Assembly: GCA_963697915.1 (NCBI GenBank)
Contig: OY969103.1
Span: forward strand, 1,240,001-1,304,000
Length of the DNA stretch: 64,000 bases
Source of the DNA: VRUE01 sp963697915
GTDB taxonomy: Bacteria > Actinomycetota > Thermoleophilia > Solirubrobacterales > 70-9
Direction: 5' to 3'
A program made the translations under genes and the position numbers. The notes beneath the pieces were generated by a model, which was not told the origin of the DNA, ran no database searches, and worked only from the letters and a program-made list of their open reading frames with translations. Positions 1 through 8,353 of the stretch are shown in pieces (positions within the stretch are counted from its first letter, which is position 1; every line of letters starts with the position of its first letter).

Positions 1-409
1 CGCCACTCCTGCGCCAGAGAGGGACTACCCGGGTTAGGACTCGGCCGAACCCGCGGCGCTCGGGCCGCAGCTCGGCTACCGGCAGCACCTGCTCGACGCC
101 GGTCAGGCGCAGGACCCGGGCGACCGCGGGAGCCTCACTGCGCAGAAAGCGCAGCCTGCGCACCTGCGCATCGCGGTGCAGGGCGCCGACCAGCAGCGCG
201 ATGCCGGCCGAGTCGATGAACTCCAGCTCCCGCATGTCGACCAGGATCGGCGCGTCGTCCGAGTCGAGCGCGTCGCGCAGCTCGGCCCGAGCGGTCTCCG
301 CATTGGCGAGATCGAGCTCCCCGCGTAAGGCAATCAGGTGAGTGTCGCCGCTGAACGCGGTGTGGACGGTAAGCGCTCCATCGCAAACGTCTCGCTCTCG
401 GTCGGGCAT
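1..409 (-). CDS. STAS-domain anti-sigma factor antagonist (partial, runs off left edge)
   Basis: Read on the minus strand from an ATG at 409, this frame stays open to the window edge, giving at least 136 residues. It shows a STAS fold: an 'LRGELDLANA' strand near residue 28 and the signature DSAGI at 66-70, whose Ser67 is the residue phosphorylated by the cognate anti-sigma kinase in SpoIIAA/RsbV proteins. A good GGAGGT ribosome site lies 6 nt upstream (416-421). It is divergent from an RsbW-like ATPase gene, so the two probably form a partner-switching pair controlling a sigma factor not in this window. The C-terminus is arginine-rich and its end is unseen. Family call is firm; the partnership is inferred from position. 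Confidence 0.85.
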   Translation of the reverse strand, partial: MPDRERDVCDGALTVHTAFSGDTHLIALRGELDLANAETARAELRDALDSDDAPILVDMRELEFIDSAGIALLVGALHRDAQVRRLRFLRSEAPAVARVLRLTGVEQVLPVAELRPERRGFGRVLTRVVPLWRRSG

Positions 410-521
410 GCGACGACCTCCGGACCCATGCTAGCGCCGTTCTCGCCTTCTGCCCACCGCTTTGTCAGCCACCACCGTCTACCCGGTTTTCGTCGATTTC
501 GGCGCGGGTAGCCGAGCGTCT

Positions 522-953
522 ATGAACAACAACCCGGGCGGCCTCTCGATCGCGCTCCCCGCCAAGGCGGAGAACGTCTGGATCGTGCGTCACCTGCTCG
601 CCCGCTTCGGCCGCGAACACGGCATGACCGAACCGGGCATCGGCGACCTGATGACGATCGTGACCGAGGCCTGCATGAACGTCGTCGCCCACGCTTACGG
701 CGGCGGCGACGGGCGGCTGCAGGTCGAGGCACAGCCGAGACGCGGCGTGCTGACGGTCTGCGTGCGCGACTTCGGCGGCGGGATCCGCCCACTCGCCGAT
801 CTCGAAGGGCGGGGCGGCGGGCTCGGGCTGACCCTGATCGCGGCGCTCACCGAGAGCTTCGAGATCCGCCACGCGCGGGGCGGCGGCACCGAGATCCGGA
901 TGCGGATGCCGCTCGCCACCGTGAAGCAGTTTCCCCGCGTCGCGGACGGGTAG
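522..953 (+). CDS. RsbW/SpoIIAB-like anti-sigma regulatory kinase
   Basis: A 143-residue single-domain GHKL (HATPase) protein. The N-box EACMNVVAHAY lies at residues 49-59, the G1 box DFGGGI at 83-88 and the G2 box GGGLGL at 98-103. These are the ATP-binding elements of anti-sigma serine kinases. Such proteins bind a sigma factor and phosphorylate a STAS antagonist; the divergent STAS gene at the left edge is the obvious partner. I chose the ATG at 522 because homologous folds begin about 10 residues before the first strand; a TTG at 462 would add 20 residues without family character. No good ribosome site precedes either start. Confidence 0.85.
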   Translation: MNNNPGGLSIALPAKAENVWIVRHLLARFGREHGMTEPGIGDLMTIVTEACMNVVAHAYGGGDGRLQVEAQPRRGVLTVCVRDFGGGIRPLADLEGRGGGLGLTLIAALTESFEIRHARGGGTEIRMRMPLATVKQFPRVADG

Positions 954-1005
954 CCGCCATCTGCGAGCAGGAACCGAGAACAGGAACCCAAGGAGAGAGG
1001 AACTC

Positions 1006-1545
1006 ATGGCTCAGGCCAAAACCCGAGCGAAACCGAAACAGAGGTCGAAAACCACGAAAGGGAACCAGTCGCGGGCGAAAAGCCAGTCGCGGGCGAAAAG
1101 CACGAAAAACTCGTCGAGCGGCTCGAGCGGCAAAAGCTCGAACGGCAAAGAGCGGGTCAAAGCGATGGGCCACACGGTCGAGGAGACGGCGAAGGACGCC
1201 GGTCAGGCGGTCGGCAAAGCCGCGAGCAAGGCGAGGACGCCGCTGCTTGCCGGCGGCGCCGCGCTCGCCGGAGCCGCGGGCGGCCTGGCGCTCGGCTCGA
1301 TGCGCTCACGCCACTCGCACTCGCACAGGGTGCTCGGGGTGAAGATGCCCCAGGGCAAGCGGGTGAAGGTCAGGTCGCGCCACGTCGCCAAGGCGGCGAA
1401 GGAGGTCGGCAGCTTCAGCCAGCACGTCGGCGACCTCGCCACCGAGCTGCGCCACGCGCGCGAAGACAGCAGCGGCAACGGCGGCAAGAGCAAACACCGC
1501 TCGCCGATCGAGATCGTGCTCGACGGGCTGACCGCGCGGCACTGA
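1006..1545 (+). CDS. Basic Lys/Arg/Ser-rich hypothetical protein
   Basis: A 179-residue protein of unknown function. Residues 1-55 are a disordered tail of Lys, Arg, Ser and Gln containing a tandem QSRAKS repeat, reminiscent of histone-H1-like or nucleoid-associated tails. The middle has an Ala/Gly zipper (about residues 80-97: GGAALAGAAGGLALG) that could be a short membrane-inserting or packing helix, followed by a His/Ser stretch and a second basic segment. A strong AAGGAGAGAGGA ribosome site precedes the ATG, so it is very likely translated. It sits downstream of the anti-sigma kinase. DNA or RNA binding, or membrane association, are possible; neither is shown. Confidence 0.7.
   Translation: MAQAKTRAKPKQRSKTTKGNQSRAKSQSRAKSTKNSSSGSSGKSSNGKERVKAMGHTVEETAKDAGQAVGKAASKARTPLLAGGAALAGAAGGLALGSMRSRHSHSHRVLGVKMPQGKRVKVRSRHVAKAAKEVGSFSQHVGDLATELRHAREDSSGNGGKSKHRSPIEIVLDGLTARH
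1065..1100 (+). repeat. Tandem 18-bp direct repeat inside the basic protein gene
   Basis: Two exact back-to-back copies of an 18-bp unit (1065-1082 and 1083-1100) encode the repeated QSRAKS segment in the disordered tail. Its length is a multiple of three, so copy-number change would keep the frame. Confidence 0.85.
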
Positions 1546-1554
1546 GCCGCGCGG

Positions 1555-3012
1555 TCAGACGTCGAGGCCGACCTCGCTCGCCGGCTTGTCGTCACGCAGG
1601 CCCTTGAAGGAGCCGTGGCGGACCATGCGCTCGGCGGTCAGCTCGCGCAGCTCGATCTCGGCGACCAGCTCGGGCTCGGCGAAGTGGACCGCTTTGCGCG
1701 GCACCCCCTTGCCGGCGCCGAAGGGGCTCGTCTCGCGCTCCAACGGGACGAGCCGCGCGGCGAGCATCTCGAGGTCGCCCTCGGTGAAGCCGGTGCCGAC
1801 CTTGCCGGCGTAGCGCAGCAGCGGCTCGCCGTCCTCGCCGGGCTCGAAGTAGCCGACCAGGAGCGAGCCAACCCGGTCGCGGCGCCGCCCCTCACCCTCG
1901 ACCCAGCCGCCGATCACCAGCTCCTGGCGGGCGGTGTTCTTGACCTTGCGCCAGGTGCCGGGGCGCTTGCCCGGCGCGTAGGGGCTGTCGAGGCGCTTGA
2001 CCACGATCCCCTCGAGCCCCTGCTCGGCGCTGGCCGCGAGCAACTGCTCGGCGTGGCCGACCGCATAGCGCGGCGTCTGCCAGCTCTCCCCGTCGAGCTC
2101 CAGCCGCTCGAGCAGGTGGCGGCGGCGCTCGTAGGGCTGATCCGTCAGGTCGTGGCCGTCGAGGTAGAGCAGGTCGAAGATCACGTAGGTGACCGGGTGG
2201 CTCTTCATGCGGCGGCGGACGACGCTCGGCTCGGTCTGGTGGATGCGCTGCTGGAGCCGCTCGAAGCTCGGTCGCCCCTCCGGGTCGAAGGCGACCAGCT
2301 CGCCGTCGAGGACCGCGTCGAGGGCGCCGAGCTGGCGCGAGAGCCGGCGCACCTCCGGGTACTGGGCGGTGATCTCGCGCAGGTTGCGGCTCTGCAGAGC
2401 CAGCCGGCCGGGGCGGCAGTAGGCGATCGCCCGCACCCCGTCCCACTTGATCTCGGCCGCCCACTCCGCGTCGCTCGCCGGCAGCTCGTCGAGCCGGGCC
2501 AGCATCGGCACGACCGCCTCGGGGAAGGGGTCGCGCGGCACGCTGGGCGGGTCCATGCGGTGGATCATCCAGTCGCGCTCGCCGCGGGTGCGGAAGAGGG
2601 CGTAGCGGCCTTTCAACCGCTCGCCGGCCAGGGTGAAGATCACCTCCCCCGGCTCCCACTTCTCGCACTCGTAGGTGCCCCGGTCCCAGATCCGCACCGT
2701 GCCGGCGCCGTACTCGCCGGCCGGGATCTCGCCCTCGAACTCGAGGTACTCGAGCGGGTGGTCCTCGGTGTGGACGGCGAGCCGGTTCTCCTCGGGGTCG
2801 GGCGGGATGCCGTTGGGCACGGCCCAGGAGACGGCGACCCCGTCGTGCTCGAGCCGCAAGTCCCAGTGCAGGCGGCGGGCGTCGTGCTGCTGGACGACGA
2901 AGCGCGGCGCCGCGCTCTTCTTCCGCCGCTGGCCGGGCGCCGGCTCGGGCGTCGCCCCGAAGTCCCGTTTGCGCCCGTACTCACCGAGCTCCTCGCCGCC
3001 TGACCGTTTCAT
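1555..3012 (-). CDS. ligD: ATP-dependent DNA ligase with N-terminal 3'-phosphoesterase domain (LigD-like, no polymerase domain)
   Basis: 485 residues. The N-terminal part (about 25-160) is a LigD-type 3'-phosphoesterase domain: RRLHWDLRLE, HTEDHPLEY and IPAGEYGAGTV carry its conserved metal-binding His, Asp and Glu positions. From about residue 165 follows a nucleotidyltransferase ligase domain with the adenylation motif KWDGVR (the Lys takes the AMP) and a C-terminal OB fold. In bacterial non-homologous end joining, LigD works with Ku; the primase-polymerase domain of full LigD is absent here, and no Ku gene is in the window. PE-LIG order without POL is one of the known domain layouts. It is convergent with the basic-protein gene. 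Confidence 0.9.
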   Translation of the reverse strand: MKRSGGEELGEYGRKRDFGATPEPAPGQRRKKSAAPRFVVQQHDARRLHWDLRLEHDGVAVSWAVPNGIPPDPEENRLAVHTEDHPLEYLEFEGEIPAGEYGAGTVRIWDRGTYECEKWEPGEVIFTLAGERLKGRYALFRTRGERDWMIHRMDPPSVPRDPFPEAVVPMLARLDELPASDAEWAAEIKWDGVRAIAYCRPGRLALQSRNLREITAQYPEVRRLSRQLGALDAVLDGELVAFDPEGRPSFERLQQRIHQTEPSVVRRRMKSHPVTYVIFDLLYLDGHDLTDQPYERRRHLLERLELDGESWQTPRYAVGHAEQLLAASAEQGLEGIVVKRLDSPYAPGKRPGTWRKVKNTARQELVIGGWVEGEGRRRDRVGSLLVGYFEPGEDGEPLLRYAGKVGTGFTEGDLEMLAARLVPLERETSPFGAGKGVPRKAVHFAEPELVAEIELRELTAERMVRHGSFKGLRDDKPASEVGLDV

Positions 3013-3041
3013 CGCTCTGCGGCCAGGGTAGTCGCCGGGCG

Positions 3042-3869
3042 ATGACCGTTAGCGGAGGAAACGGCACTGGCGGCGCCCTTGCCCTCGTGGTCGCCAACGA
3101 GGCGGTGGTCGGGAGGGAGCTGCGCGACAGCCTGATCGCGCACCTGGGCAACGAGAACGGTGAGGTGTTCGTCGTCGCGCCCGCCCTGGTCGACTCCGGG
3201 CTGAAGCACACCCTGGGCGACGTCGACGACGCGATCGCCCCCGCCGAGGAGCGCCTGCGGGAAACGCTGGAGGAGCTGCGCAAGGCCGGCATCGAGGCCC
3301 GCGGCGAGGTCGGCGACTCCGACCCGATGCAGGCGATCAGCGACGAGATGCTCAAGTTTCACCCCAGCCAGGTGCTGGTCGTCGCCCACCGCGACGCGGA
3401 AGGCGCCTTCGCCGAGCAGGGCCTGCTCGAGCAGGTAGGGCGCGGCCTCGACCTGCCGGTCACCGAGCTCGTCGTCGACCGCGCCGCGGCTCCCCACGTG
3501 CTCGACGTCCAGGAGAGCGAGCCGGTTGCCGCTCGCAAAACGGGGTGGCGCCCCTCCTCCAACATGCCGCCGCTCTCGCGCCGCGAGCTCGGCGGCATCC
3601 TCGTCGCCGTGCTCGGCACCCTGCTGCTCGCCGTGCTGGCGGCGGAGTGCGTCGGCTCGCACAACGCCTCCGATCTCGGCGCCGCCTGCATCGCCCGCGT
3701 CCTGCTGGCGCTCGGCTTCGCGCTGCTCAACCTCGCCCACGTCGTCGGCCTCTTCCTCTTCCAGAGCGTCGGCTACCAGGGCATCTTCAGCCGCGTGTTC
3801 GCGCGGATGAGCCTCTACGGGACGCCCACGGCGATTGTCATCTCGCTGCTGCTCGGCCTCTTCATGTAG
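3042..3869 (+). CDS. UspA-like soluble domain fused to a three-helix membrane tail
   Basis: 275 residues. The first about 150 look like a universal-stress-protein / Rossmann-like fold: a hydrophobic strand LALVVANEAVV, a long middle helix, then VLVVAHRD and a final DLPVTELVVD strand. The nucleotide-binding GxxGxxxxS signature of ATP-binding UspA proteins is not evident. From about residue 178 three hydrophobic segments follow (ILVAVLGTLLLAVLAA; VLLALGFALLNLAHVVGLF; AIVISLLLGLF), so the protein is likely anchored with the stress domain in the cytoplasm. It is divergent from the ligase gene and ends 1 bp before a convergent DUF4235 gene. A membrane stress sensor is an inference only. Confidence 0.65.
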   Translation: MTVSGGNGTGGALALVVANEAVVGRELRDSLIAHLGNENGEVFVVAPALVDSGLKHTLGDVDDAIAPAEERLRETLEELRKAGIEARGEVGDSDPMQAISDEMLKFHPSQVLVVAHRDAEGAFAEQGLLEQVGRGLDLPVTELVVDRAAAPHVLDVQESEPVAARKTGWRPSSNMPPLSRRELGGILVAVLGTLLLAVLAAECVGSHNASDLGAACIARVLLALGFALLNLAHVVGLFLFQSVGYQGIFSRVFARMSLYGTPTAIVISLLLGLFM

Positions 3870-3870
3870 A

Positions 3871-4143
3871 TCAGGCGGCGTCGCGCTCCTCGCCCGGCCA
3901 GCGACCGGTGGCGCGGGCGAAGCCGCTGCGGACGCCGTGGTCGACGAGACCTTTGGTGAGGCGGAAGACCGCCCCCTCGACCAAGAGCGCTGGGATCAAC
4001 TTCACGTAGCGGATCTCGCGCTGGTCGGGCTCGGGCGGCTCCTCTTCGTCGAAGACCGCCCAGATCCGCTCGAACCCCTTCTGGGCGATCAGGCCGGCGA
4101 GCAGTCCGGCGACGATCCCGATCGGGGCGAAGAACAGCTTCAC
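3871..4143 (-). CDS. DUF4235-family small membrane protein
   Basis: 90 residues from a GTG at 4143 preceded by GAGGAG. An N-terminal membrane helix (FFAPIGIVAGLLAGLIA) is followed by an amphipathic charged segment ending in an EEEPPEPDQREI stretch and a second hydrophobic region around IPALLVEGAVFRL. This matches the actinobacterial DUF4235 pattern, a family of unknown function. The C-terminus is arginine-rich and lies in the cytoplasm by the positive-inside rule. It converges with the UspA-like gene with only one base between the stop codons. Confidence 0.75.
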   Translation of the reverse strand: MKLFFAPIGIVAGLLAGLIAQKGFERIWAVFDEEEPPEPDQREIRYVKLIPALLVEGAVFRLTKGLVDHGVRSGFARATGRWPGEERDAA

Positions 4144-4276
4144 AGGAGCTCCTCGCGGGAAAGCGTGTAGCCGATCGCCGCCACAGCCCTTGGCTACCCG
4201 CGCCCCGAGCGCGCCAATCCCGTCGCGGGTTGAGCTGGGTTCGGGAGATTGAGCTGGGGGTAGTAATCCGCCAGGC

Positions 4277-5243
4277 TTGAAGGCGGAGATCTTCAACTGC
4301 ACGCTCGAGACGAGACCGGCGCCCAACACGAGCACCCTCGCCGGCAACGAGGACCGCCTGGCCTGGATCTTCGGCTCCTCGCGCAGTGGCAGCACCTGGC
4401 TCCTGCGGATGCTCGCCGACCTGCCCGGGGTCGTCCCGGTCGACGATCCCCACCTCGGCCACCACCTCGGCGTCTGGCGGCCGATCCCGCTCGCCTGGGC
4501 CGGCGGCGAGGAGCGGCCGGAGCTGACCACGCTGCTCGAGCTGAAGGCCGAGGAGGACGACTACTTCTTCTCGGCGCGCCACCGCGAGAGCTGGTGGGAG
4601 CCGCTGCGGGGGCTGATCCGGGCGCGGTTCGAAGCGCAGGCAGGCGAGCAATCGACCGATCCCGCCGACGCCCCGACCTTCGTGGTCAAGGAGCCCGGCT
4701 CGCACGCGGCGCCGCTGCTCGCCGACCTCTTCCCGCGCTCGAAGCTGATCTTCCTCCTGCGCGGCGGCCGCGACGTCGTCGACTCCTGGCTCGATGCCTA
4801 CCGTGGCGGGTCCTGGGCGATCGACGGCGGGGCCTTCCCGGTGGCGGAGCAGGGACGGCTGCCGCTGATCCGCTGGCTCGCCGCCGTCTGGGCATTCCGC
4901 AGCCGTGCCGTGCGGCGCGCCTTCGAGACGCGCCCGGCCGAGAGCCGCGCCATGGTCCGCTACGAGGACCTGCGGACGCAGCCGCTCGAGTGCCTGGAGG
5001 AGGTCTGCGCGACGCTCGGCCTCGACCCCGGCGGCCTGCCCGAGGTCGTGGCTCGGCACTCCTTCGAGCACCTGCCAGCGGCTGCCCGGGGGCCCGAAGC
5101 GCGAGGTGCGCGCCGCCCGCCCCGGCGGCTGGCGGGAGAACCTCACCCGCGCGGAGCAGCAGGCCCTGCACGACGAGCTCGGCGCGGCGCTGGCGGAGTT
5201 CGGCTACGCGAGCGAGCGGCCGGCACTGAGCGGCGCGCGCTGA
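4277..5243 (+). pseudogene. Sulfotransferase-family gene broken by a one-base frameshift
   Basis: The reading frame from a TTG at 4277 gives a typical PAPS-dependent sulfotransferase: the 5'-phosphosulfate loop FGSSRSGSTW at residues 32-41, a 'LIFLLRGGRDVVDSW' core and the 3'-phosphate region RYEDLRTQPLE. At about 5086-5095, in the run GGGGGCCC, the family pattern jumps to the +1 frame, which carries the expected ending (a Lys-Arg pair, then 'GGWRENLT', 'EQQALHDELG' and 'LAEFGY') and stops at 5243. The original frame instead runs on as low-complexity Arg/Ala to 5305. Removing one base from the G/C run restores the enzyme, so this is either a recent inactivation or a homopolymer sequencing error. 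The substrate cannot be told. Confidence 0.75.
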
Positions 5244-5316
5244 CGGCGACCTCGGCGGCTGACCTGGCCCCGGCGCCCCAGGTTCATCCCCGTCACGCCG
5301 GGTAGTCGAGAGGTGC

Positions 5317-6312
5317 ATGCGCTACTTCCACTTCTGCGCGCACGAGCAGTTCTCGCCGTCCGACCTGCTGCGCCAAGCGGTCGAGGCGGAGCGGGCGGGC
5401 TTCGATGGGATCGGCTGCAGCGACCACCTCCAGCCCTGGTGGGAAGGCGGTGAGTCGGGGCACGCCTGGGTCTGGCTCGGCGCCGCCGGCAACGCCACCC
5501 AGGCGGTCGCGCTGGGGACCGGGGTGACGCCGGCCGGGCCCCGTTACCACCCGGTGCTGATCGCCCAGGCATGGGCGACGCTGGAGGAGATGTTCCCCGA
5601 GCGGCCCTATCTCGGGATCGGCTCCGGCGAGGCGCTCAACGAGTCGCCGCTGGGCGCCGAGTGGCCCCCGGTCGGCGAGCAGATCGAGCGCATGGAGGAG
5701 GCGCTGGAGATGATCCGCGCCCTCTTCGCGGGCAAGCGCCTCAGCGAGGAGGGTCGCCACTTCGCCACCGACGGCGCCGTCCTCCACACCCTGCCGGCGG
5801 GCAGGCGGCCACCGATCTACGTCTCCGCCTTCGGCCCGCGGGCGGCGCGGGTCGCCGGGCGGCTCGGCGACGGGCTCTGGACGCTCGCCGACCCCGACGC
5901 GGCGCCGGAGATCATCGACGCCTACCGCGACGGCGCCGAGGACAGCGGCCGCGAGCCGGGTGAGGTTCTGCTCCAGGCCCCCTTCTCCTGGGCGGTGGAC
6001 GAGGACGCCGCGCTCGCCGGGGCGCGGGTCTGGAAGGGCTCGCAGCCGAAGGAGTTCTACCGCGACGACTGGCACGACCCGGCGGCGATGCTCGCCCGTG
6101 GCGAGGAACAGGTCTCCGACGAGGAGCTGCGCCGGGCGCTGATCGTCTCCGCCGACCCCGAGGTCCACGTCGAGCGGATCCGCGAGGTCGAACGGATGGG
6201 GGCGACGACCGTCGTCCTGATGAACAACTCGGGCGCCGACCCGCACGCGGCGATCGGCGTCTACGGGCGCGAGGTCCTGCCGCGCTTGAGCACTTCCCTG
6301 AGCGTCTCCTAG
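5317..6312 (+). CDS. F420-dependent LLM-class oxidoreductase (glucose-6-phosphate dehydrogenase-like subfamily)
   Basis: 331 residues, an (alpha/beta)8 luciferase-like monooxygenase fold. The start MRYFHFCAHEQFSPSDLLRQ, the 'GFDGIGCSDHLQPW' segment with its coenzyme-contacting Asp-His, 'LGTGVTPAGPRYHP' and the 'YLGIGSGEALNE' loop match the F420-dependent subfamily that includes Fgd of mycobacteria. Such enzymes transfer hydride between coenzyme F420 and a substrate in the cytosol. Sugar-phosphate specificity is not assured from this sequence. A GAGAGGTGC ribosome site precedes the ATG. The gene lies between the sulfotransferase and DUF2855 genes on the same strand. Confidence 0.85.
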   Translation: MRYFHFCAHEQFSPSDLLRQAVEAERAGFDGIGCSDHLQPWWEGGESGHAWVWLGAAGNATQAVALGTGVTPAGPRYHPVLIAQAWATLEEMFPERPYLGIGSGEALNESPLGAEWPPVGEQIERMEEALEMIRALFAGKRLSEEGRHFATDGAVLHTLPAGRRPPIYVSAFGPRAARVAGRLGDGLWTLADPDAAPEIIDAYRDGAEDSGREPGEVLLQAPFSWAVDEDAALAGARVWKGSQPKEFYRDDWHDPAAMLARGEEQVSDEELRRALIVSADPEVHVERIREVERMGATTVVLMNNSGADPHAAIGVYGREVLPRLSTSLSVS

Positions 6313-6347
6313 GAATCCCCCAGCGGACGTGAGACCATCCCGGCTCG

Positions 6348-7427
6348 ATGACGGACTTCCTGGTCAAGAGGGGCGAGCTGCGCGAGTGCCGCGTCGCCGA
6401 GTCCGAGCTGCCGGCGCTGGAGCCGGGGCAGGCCCTGCTGCGGGTCGACAGCTTCGGCCTGACCGCCAACAACGTCACCTACGCGCTGTTCGGCGAGGCG
6501 ATGTCCTACTGGGACTTCTTCCCCGCCGAGGACGGCTGGGGGCGGGTGCCGATGTGGGGCTTCGCCGAGGTCGAGCGCAGCGAGGCCGAGGGGGTCGAGG
6601 TCGGAACCCGCCTCTACGGCTACCTGCCCCCCTCCTCCCACCTCGTCGTCACCCCGGCGGCCGCCAACGAGACCGGCTTCGTCGACGGCTCGCCGCACCG
6701 GGCGAAGCTGCCCTCGGCCTACCACCGCTACCAGGCGAGCGGCCCCGACCCCTTCTACCGCGCCGGCACCGAGGTCGTGCAGATGGTGATGCGGCCACTC
6801 TTCTTCACCTCGTTCATGGTCGACGACCAGCTCGCTGACGACGGCTACGCGACGCAGGGGCCGGTGGTGGTCGCGAGCGCCTCGAGCAAGACGGCGATCG
6901 CCGCCGCCTTCCAGCTCAGCCGCCGCGACGGGGTCGAGCTGGTCGCCCTCACCTCGCCGCGCAGCGCCGGCTTCGTCGGGGGGCTGGGGATCTACGACCA
7001 GGTCGTCACCTACGACGAGATCGACTCATTGCAGCGCCAACCCGCCACCTTCGTCGACGTCGCCGGCAACGCCGAGGTGCGCGCCGCGGTCCACAACCAC
7101 TACGGCGACGAGCTGCTCTACAGCATGGCGGTCGGCATGACCCACTGGGAGGGGCTCGGCGCCGACGCCGGCGACCTGCCGGGCCCGCCGCCGACCTTCT
7201 TCTTCGCCCCCACCCGGATCGAGAAGCGCTCCGAGGACTGGGGCCGGGCGGAGATCGAAGCCAGGGTGGCCGCCGCCTGGCACCCCTTCTGCGAGTGGAC
7301 CGAAGGCTGGCTCGAGCCCCTCCACGGCAGCGGCTTCGACGCCCTCCAGGGCGCCTACCTGGACGTGCTCGAGGGCCGCGTCGAGCCGCGCGCCGCCCAC
7401 GTCGTCTCACTCGGCGCGAGCGGCTAG
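6348..7427 (+). CDS. DUF2855 family protein
   Basis: 359 residues matching DUF2855, a family that resembles zinc-free medium-chain dehydrogenase/quinone-oxidoreductase folds without a proven activity. Visible features are the GroES-like N-terminus (LEPGQALLRVDSFGLTANNVTYALFG in part), a 'VPMWGFAEV' segment and a Rossmann-like centre 'VVVASASSKTAIAAAFQLSR'. The lack of the usual GxGxxG suggests either an altered cofactor site or no redox role. It follows the F420 enzyme with a 35-bp gap and overlaps the convergent hydrolase gene by 4 bp. Confidence 0.8.
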   Translation: MTDFLVKRGELRECRVAESELPALEPGQALLRVDSFGLTANNVTYALFGEAMSYWDFFPAEDGWGRVPMWGFAEVERSEAEGVEVGTRLYGYLPPSSHLVVTPAAANETGFVDGSPHRAKLPSAYHRYQASGPDPFYRAGTEVVQMVMRPLFFTSFMVDDQLADDGYATQGPVVVASASSKTAIAAAFQLSRRDGVELVALTSPRSAGFVGGLGIYDQVVTYDEIDSLQRQPATFVDVAGNAEVRAAVHNHYGDELLYSMAVGMTHWEGLGADAGDLPGPPPTFFFAPTRIEKRSEDWGRAEIEARVAAAWHPFCEWTEGWLEPLHGSGFDALQGAYLDVLEGRVEPRAAHVVSLGASG

Positions 7428-8353
7428 ACGGCGTCGGCGACAGCGGTGGCGCGGACGAGGAACTCGGTCTCGGCCGGGATGCTGACGCCGTCGTAGAGGT
7501 CGAAGTGGCCGCAGGGGAAGATGGTGAGGGTGGCGTCGCGGGCGCGCTCGGCAAGCTCGGCGGCGGGGCCCGGCGGGCAGAGGACGTCGTGCTCACCGGC
7601 GACGACGAGGAGGGGCGCGGCGACGCGCGGGGTGAGCCGCAGCGGGTGGGGCGTGCGCAAGCGGGGACGGAGGACGACGCGGTTCTCCCAGACGACGCCT
7701 TCGCCGAGCACGGCGCGCTGGCCGGAGGGATCGACCTCTGCCCCCGGCGGCAGCATCGCCCGCTCCCGTGCGACCGCGTCCTCGCGCACGAGGATCGCCG
7801 CTTCGCCCGGCTCGCCGCCGACCTTCACCCCGCGCGGCTCACCGCCGAGCACGACGCGGACGCGATCGACGGCGGCAGCGCTAGCCAGGCGACCGACGGG
7901 GGTGCCCGCCGAACGCTGGGTGGCGCGGCCGGGGACGAAGGGGGTGAGGCAGACGACGGCGCGGATCGCGGCGTCGCGGCAGGCGGCGTCGAGCACCTGG
8001 GCGCAGCTCGCCGAGGCGCCCCAGAGGGCCAGCCGCCCGGCGTCGAGCTCGGGGCGCTCGCGGGCGCAGGCGAGCGCCGCCGTCAGGTCCTGAGCCTGGC
8101 GGCGCACGTCGAAGAGCTGGCGCGGCTCGCCCTCGCTGGCGCCGAAGCCGCGGCAGTCGAACTGCAGGGCGGCGACACCGGCGGCGGCGAAGGCCCTGCC
8201 CCGCTCGGCGTAGCAGCGCAGCTGGCGCACGCCGGCGGTCGAGTGCAGGAGGACGACGCCCGGGTGCGGGCCGTCGCCGGCGGGCAGGTGCAGCCAGGCG
8301 GCGCAGCGCTCGCCCTCGGACTCGAAGCCGAGCTCGACGACCCGCTCAGCCAT
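7424..8353 (-). CDS. Alpha/beta hydrolase (dienelactone-hydrolase/acyl-hydrolase type)
   Basis: 309 residues, a serine hydrolase fold: oxyanion strand 'GVVLLHSTAGVRQ', the nucleophile elbow GASAS at 112-116 (Ser114; the last Gly of GxSxG is Ser), an acid in AGEHDVL and a His in CGHFDLYD near the C-terminus. The triad therefore looks complete. It belongs to the CocE/NonD-like peptidase-S9 group that cleaves small esters; the substrate is unknown. Its start overlaps the end of the upstream TetR gene by 8 bp, so both are one operon and the hydrolase is probably controlled by that regulator. Confidence 0.8.
   Translation of the reverse strand: MAERVVELGFESEGERCAAWLHLPAGDGPHPGVVLLHSTAGVRQLRCYAERGRAFAAAGVAALQFDCRGFGASEGEPRQLFDVRRQAQDLTAALACARERPELDAGRLALWGASASCAQVLDAACRDAAIRAVVCLTPFVPGRATQRSAGTPVGRLASAAAVDRVRVVLGGEPRGVKVGGEPGEAAILVREDAVARERAMLPPGAEVDPSGQRAVLGEGVVWENRVVLRPRLRTPHPLRLTPRVAAPLLVVAGEHDVLCPPGPAAELAERARDATLTIFPCGHFDLYDGVSIPAETEFLVRATAVADAV

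Noticed and set aside
4277..5305. Intact 342-residue sulfotransferase
   Set aside because: The last 70 residues in that frame are Arg/Ala noise while the true C-terminal motif is in the next frame.
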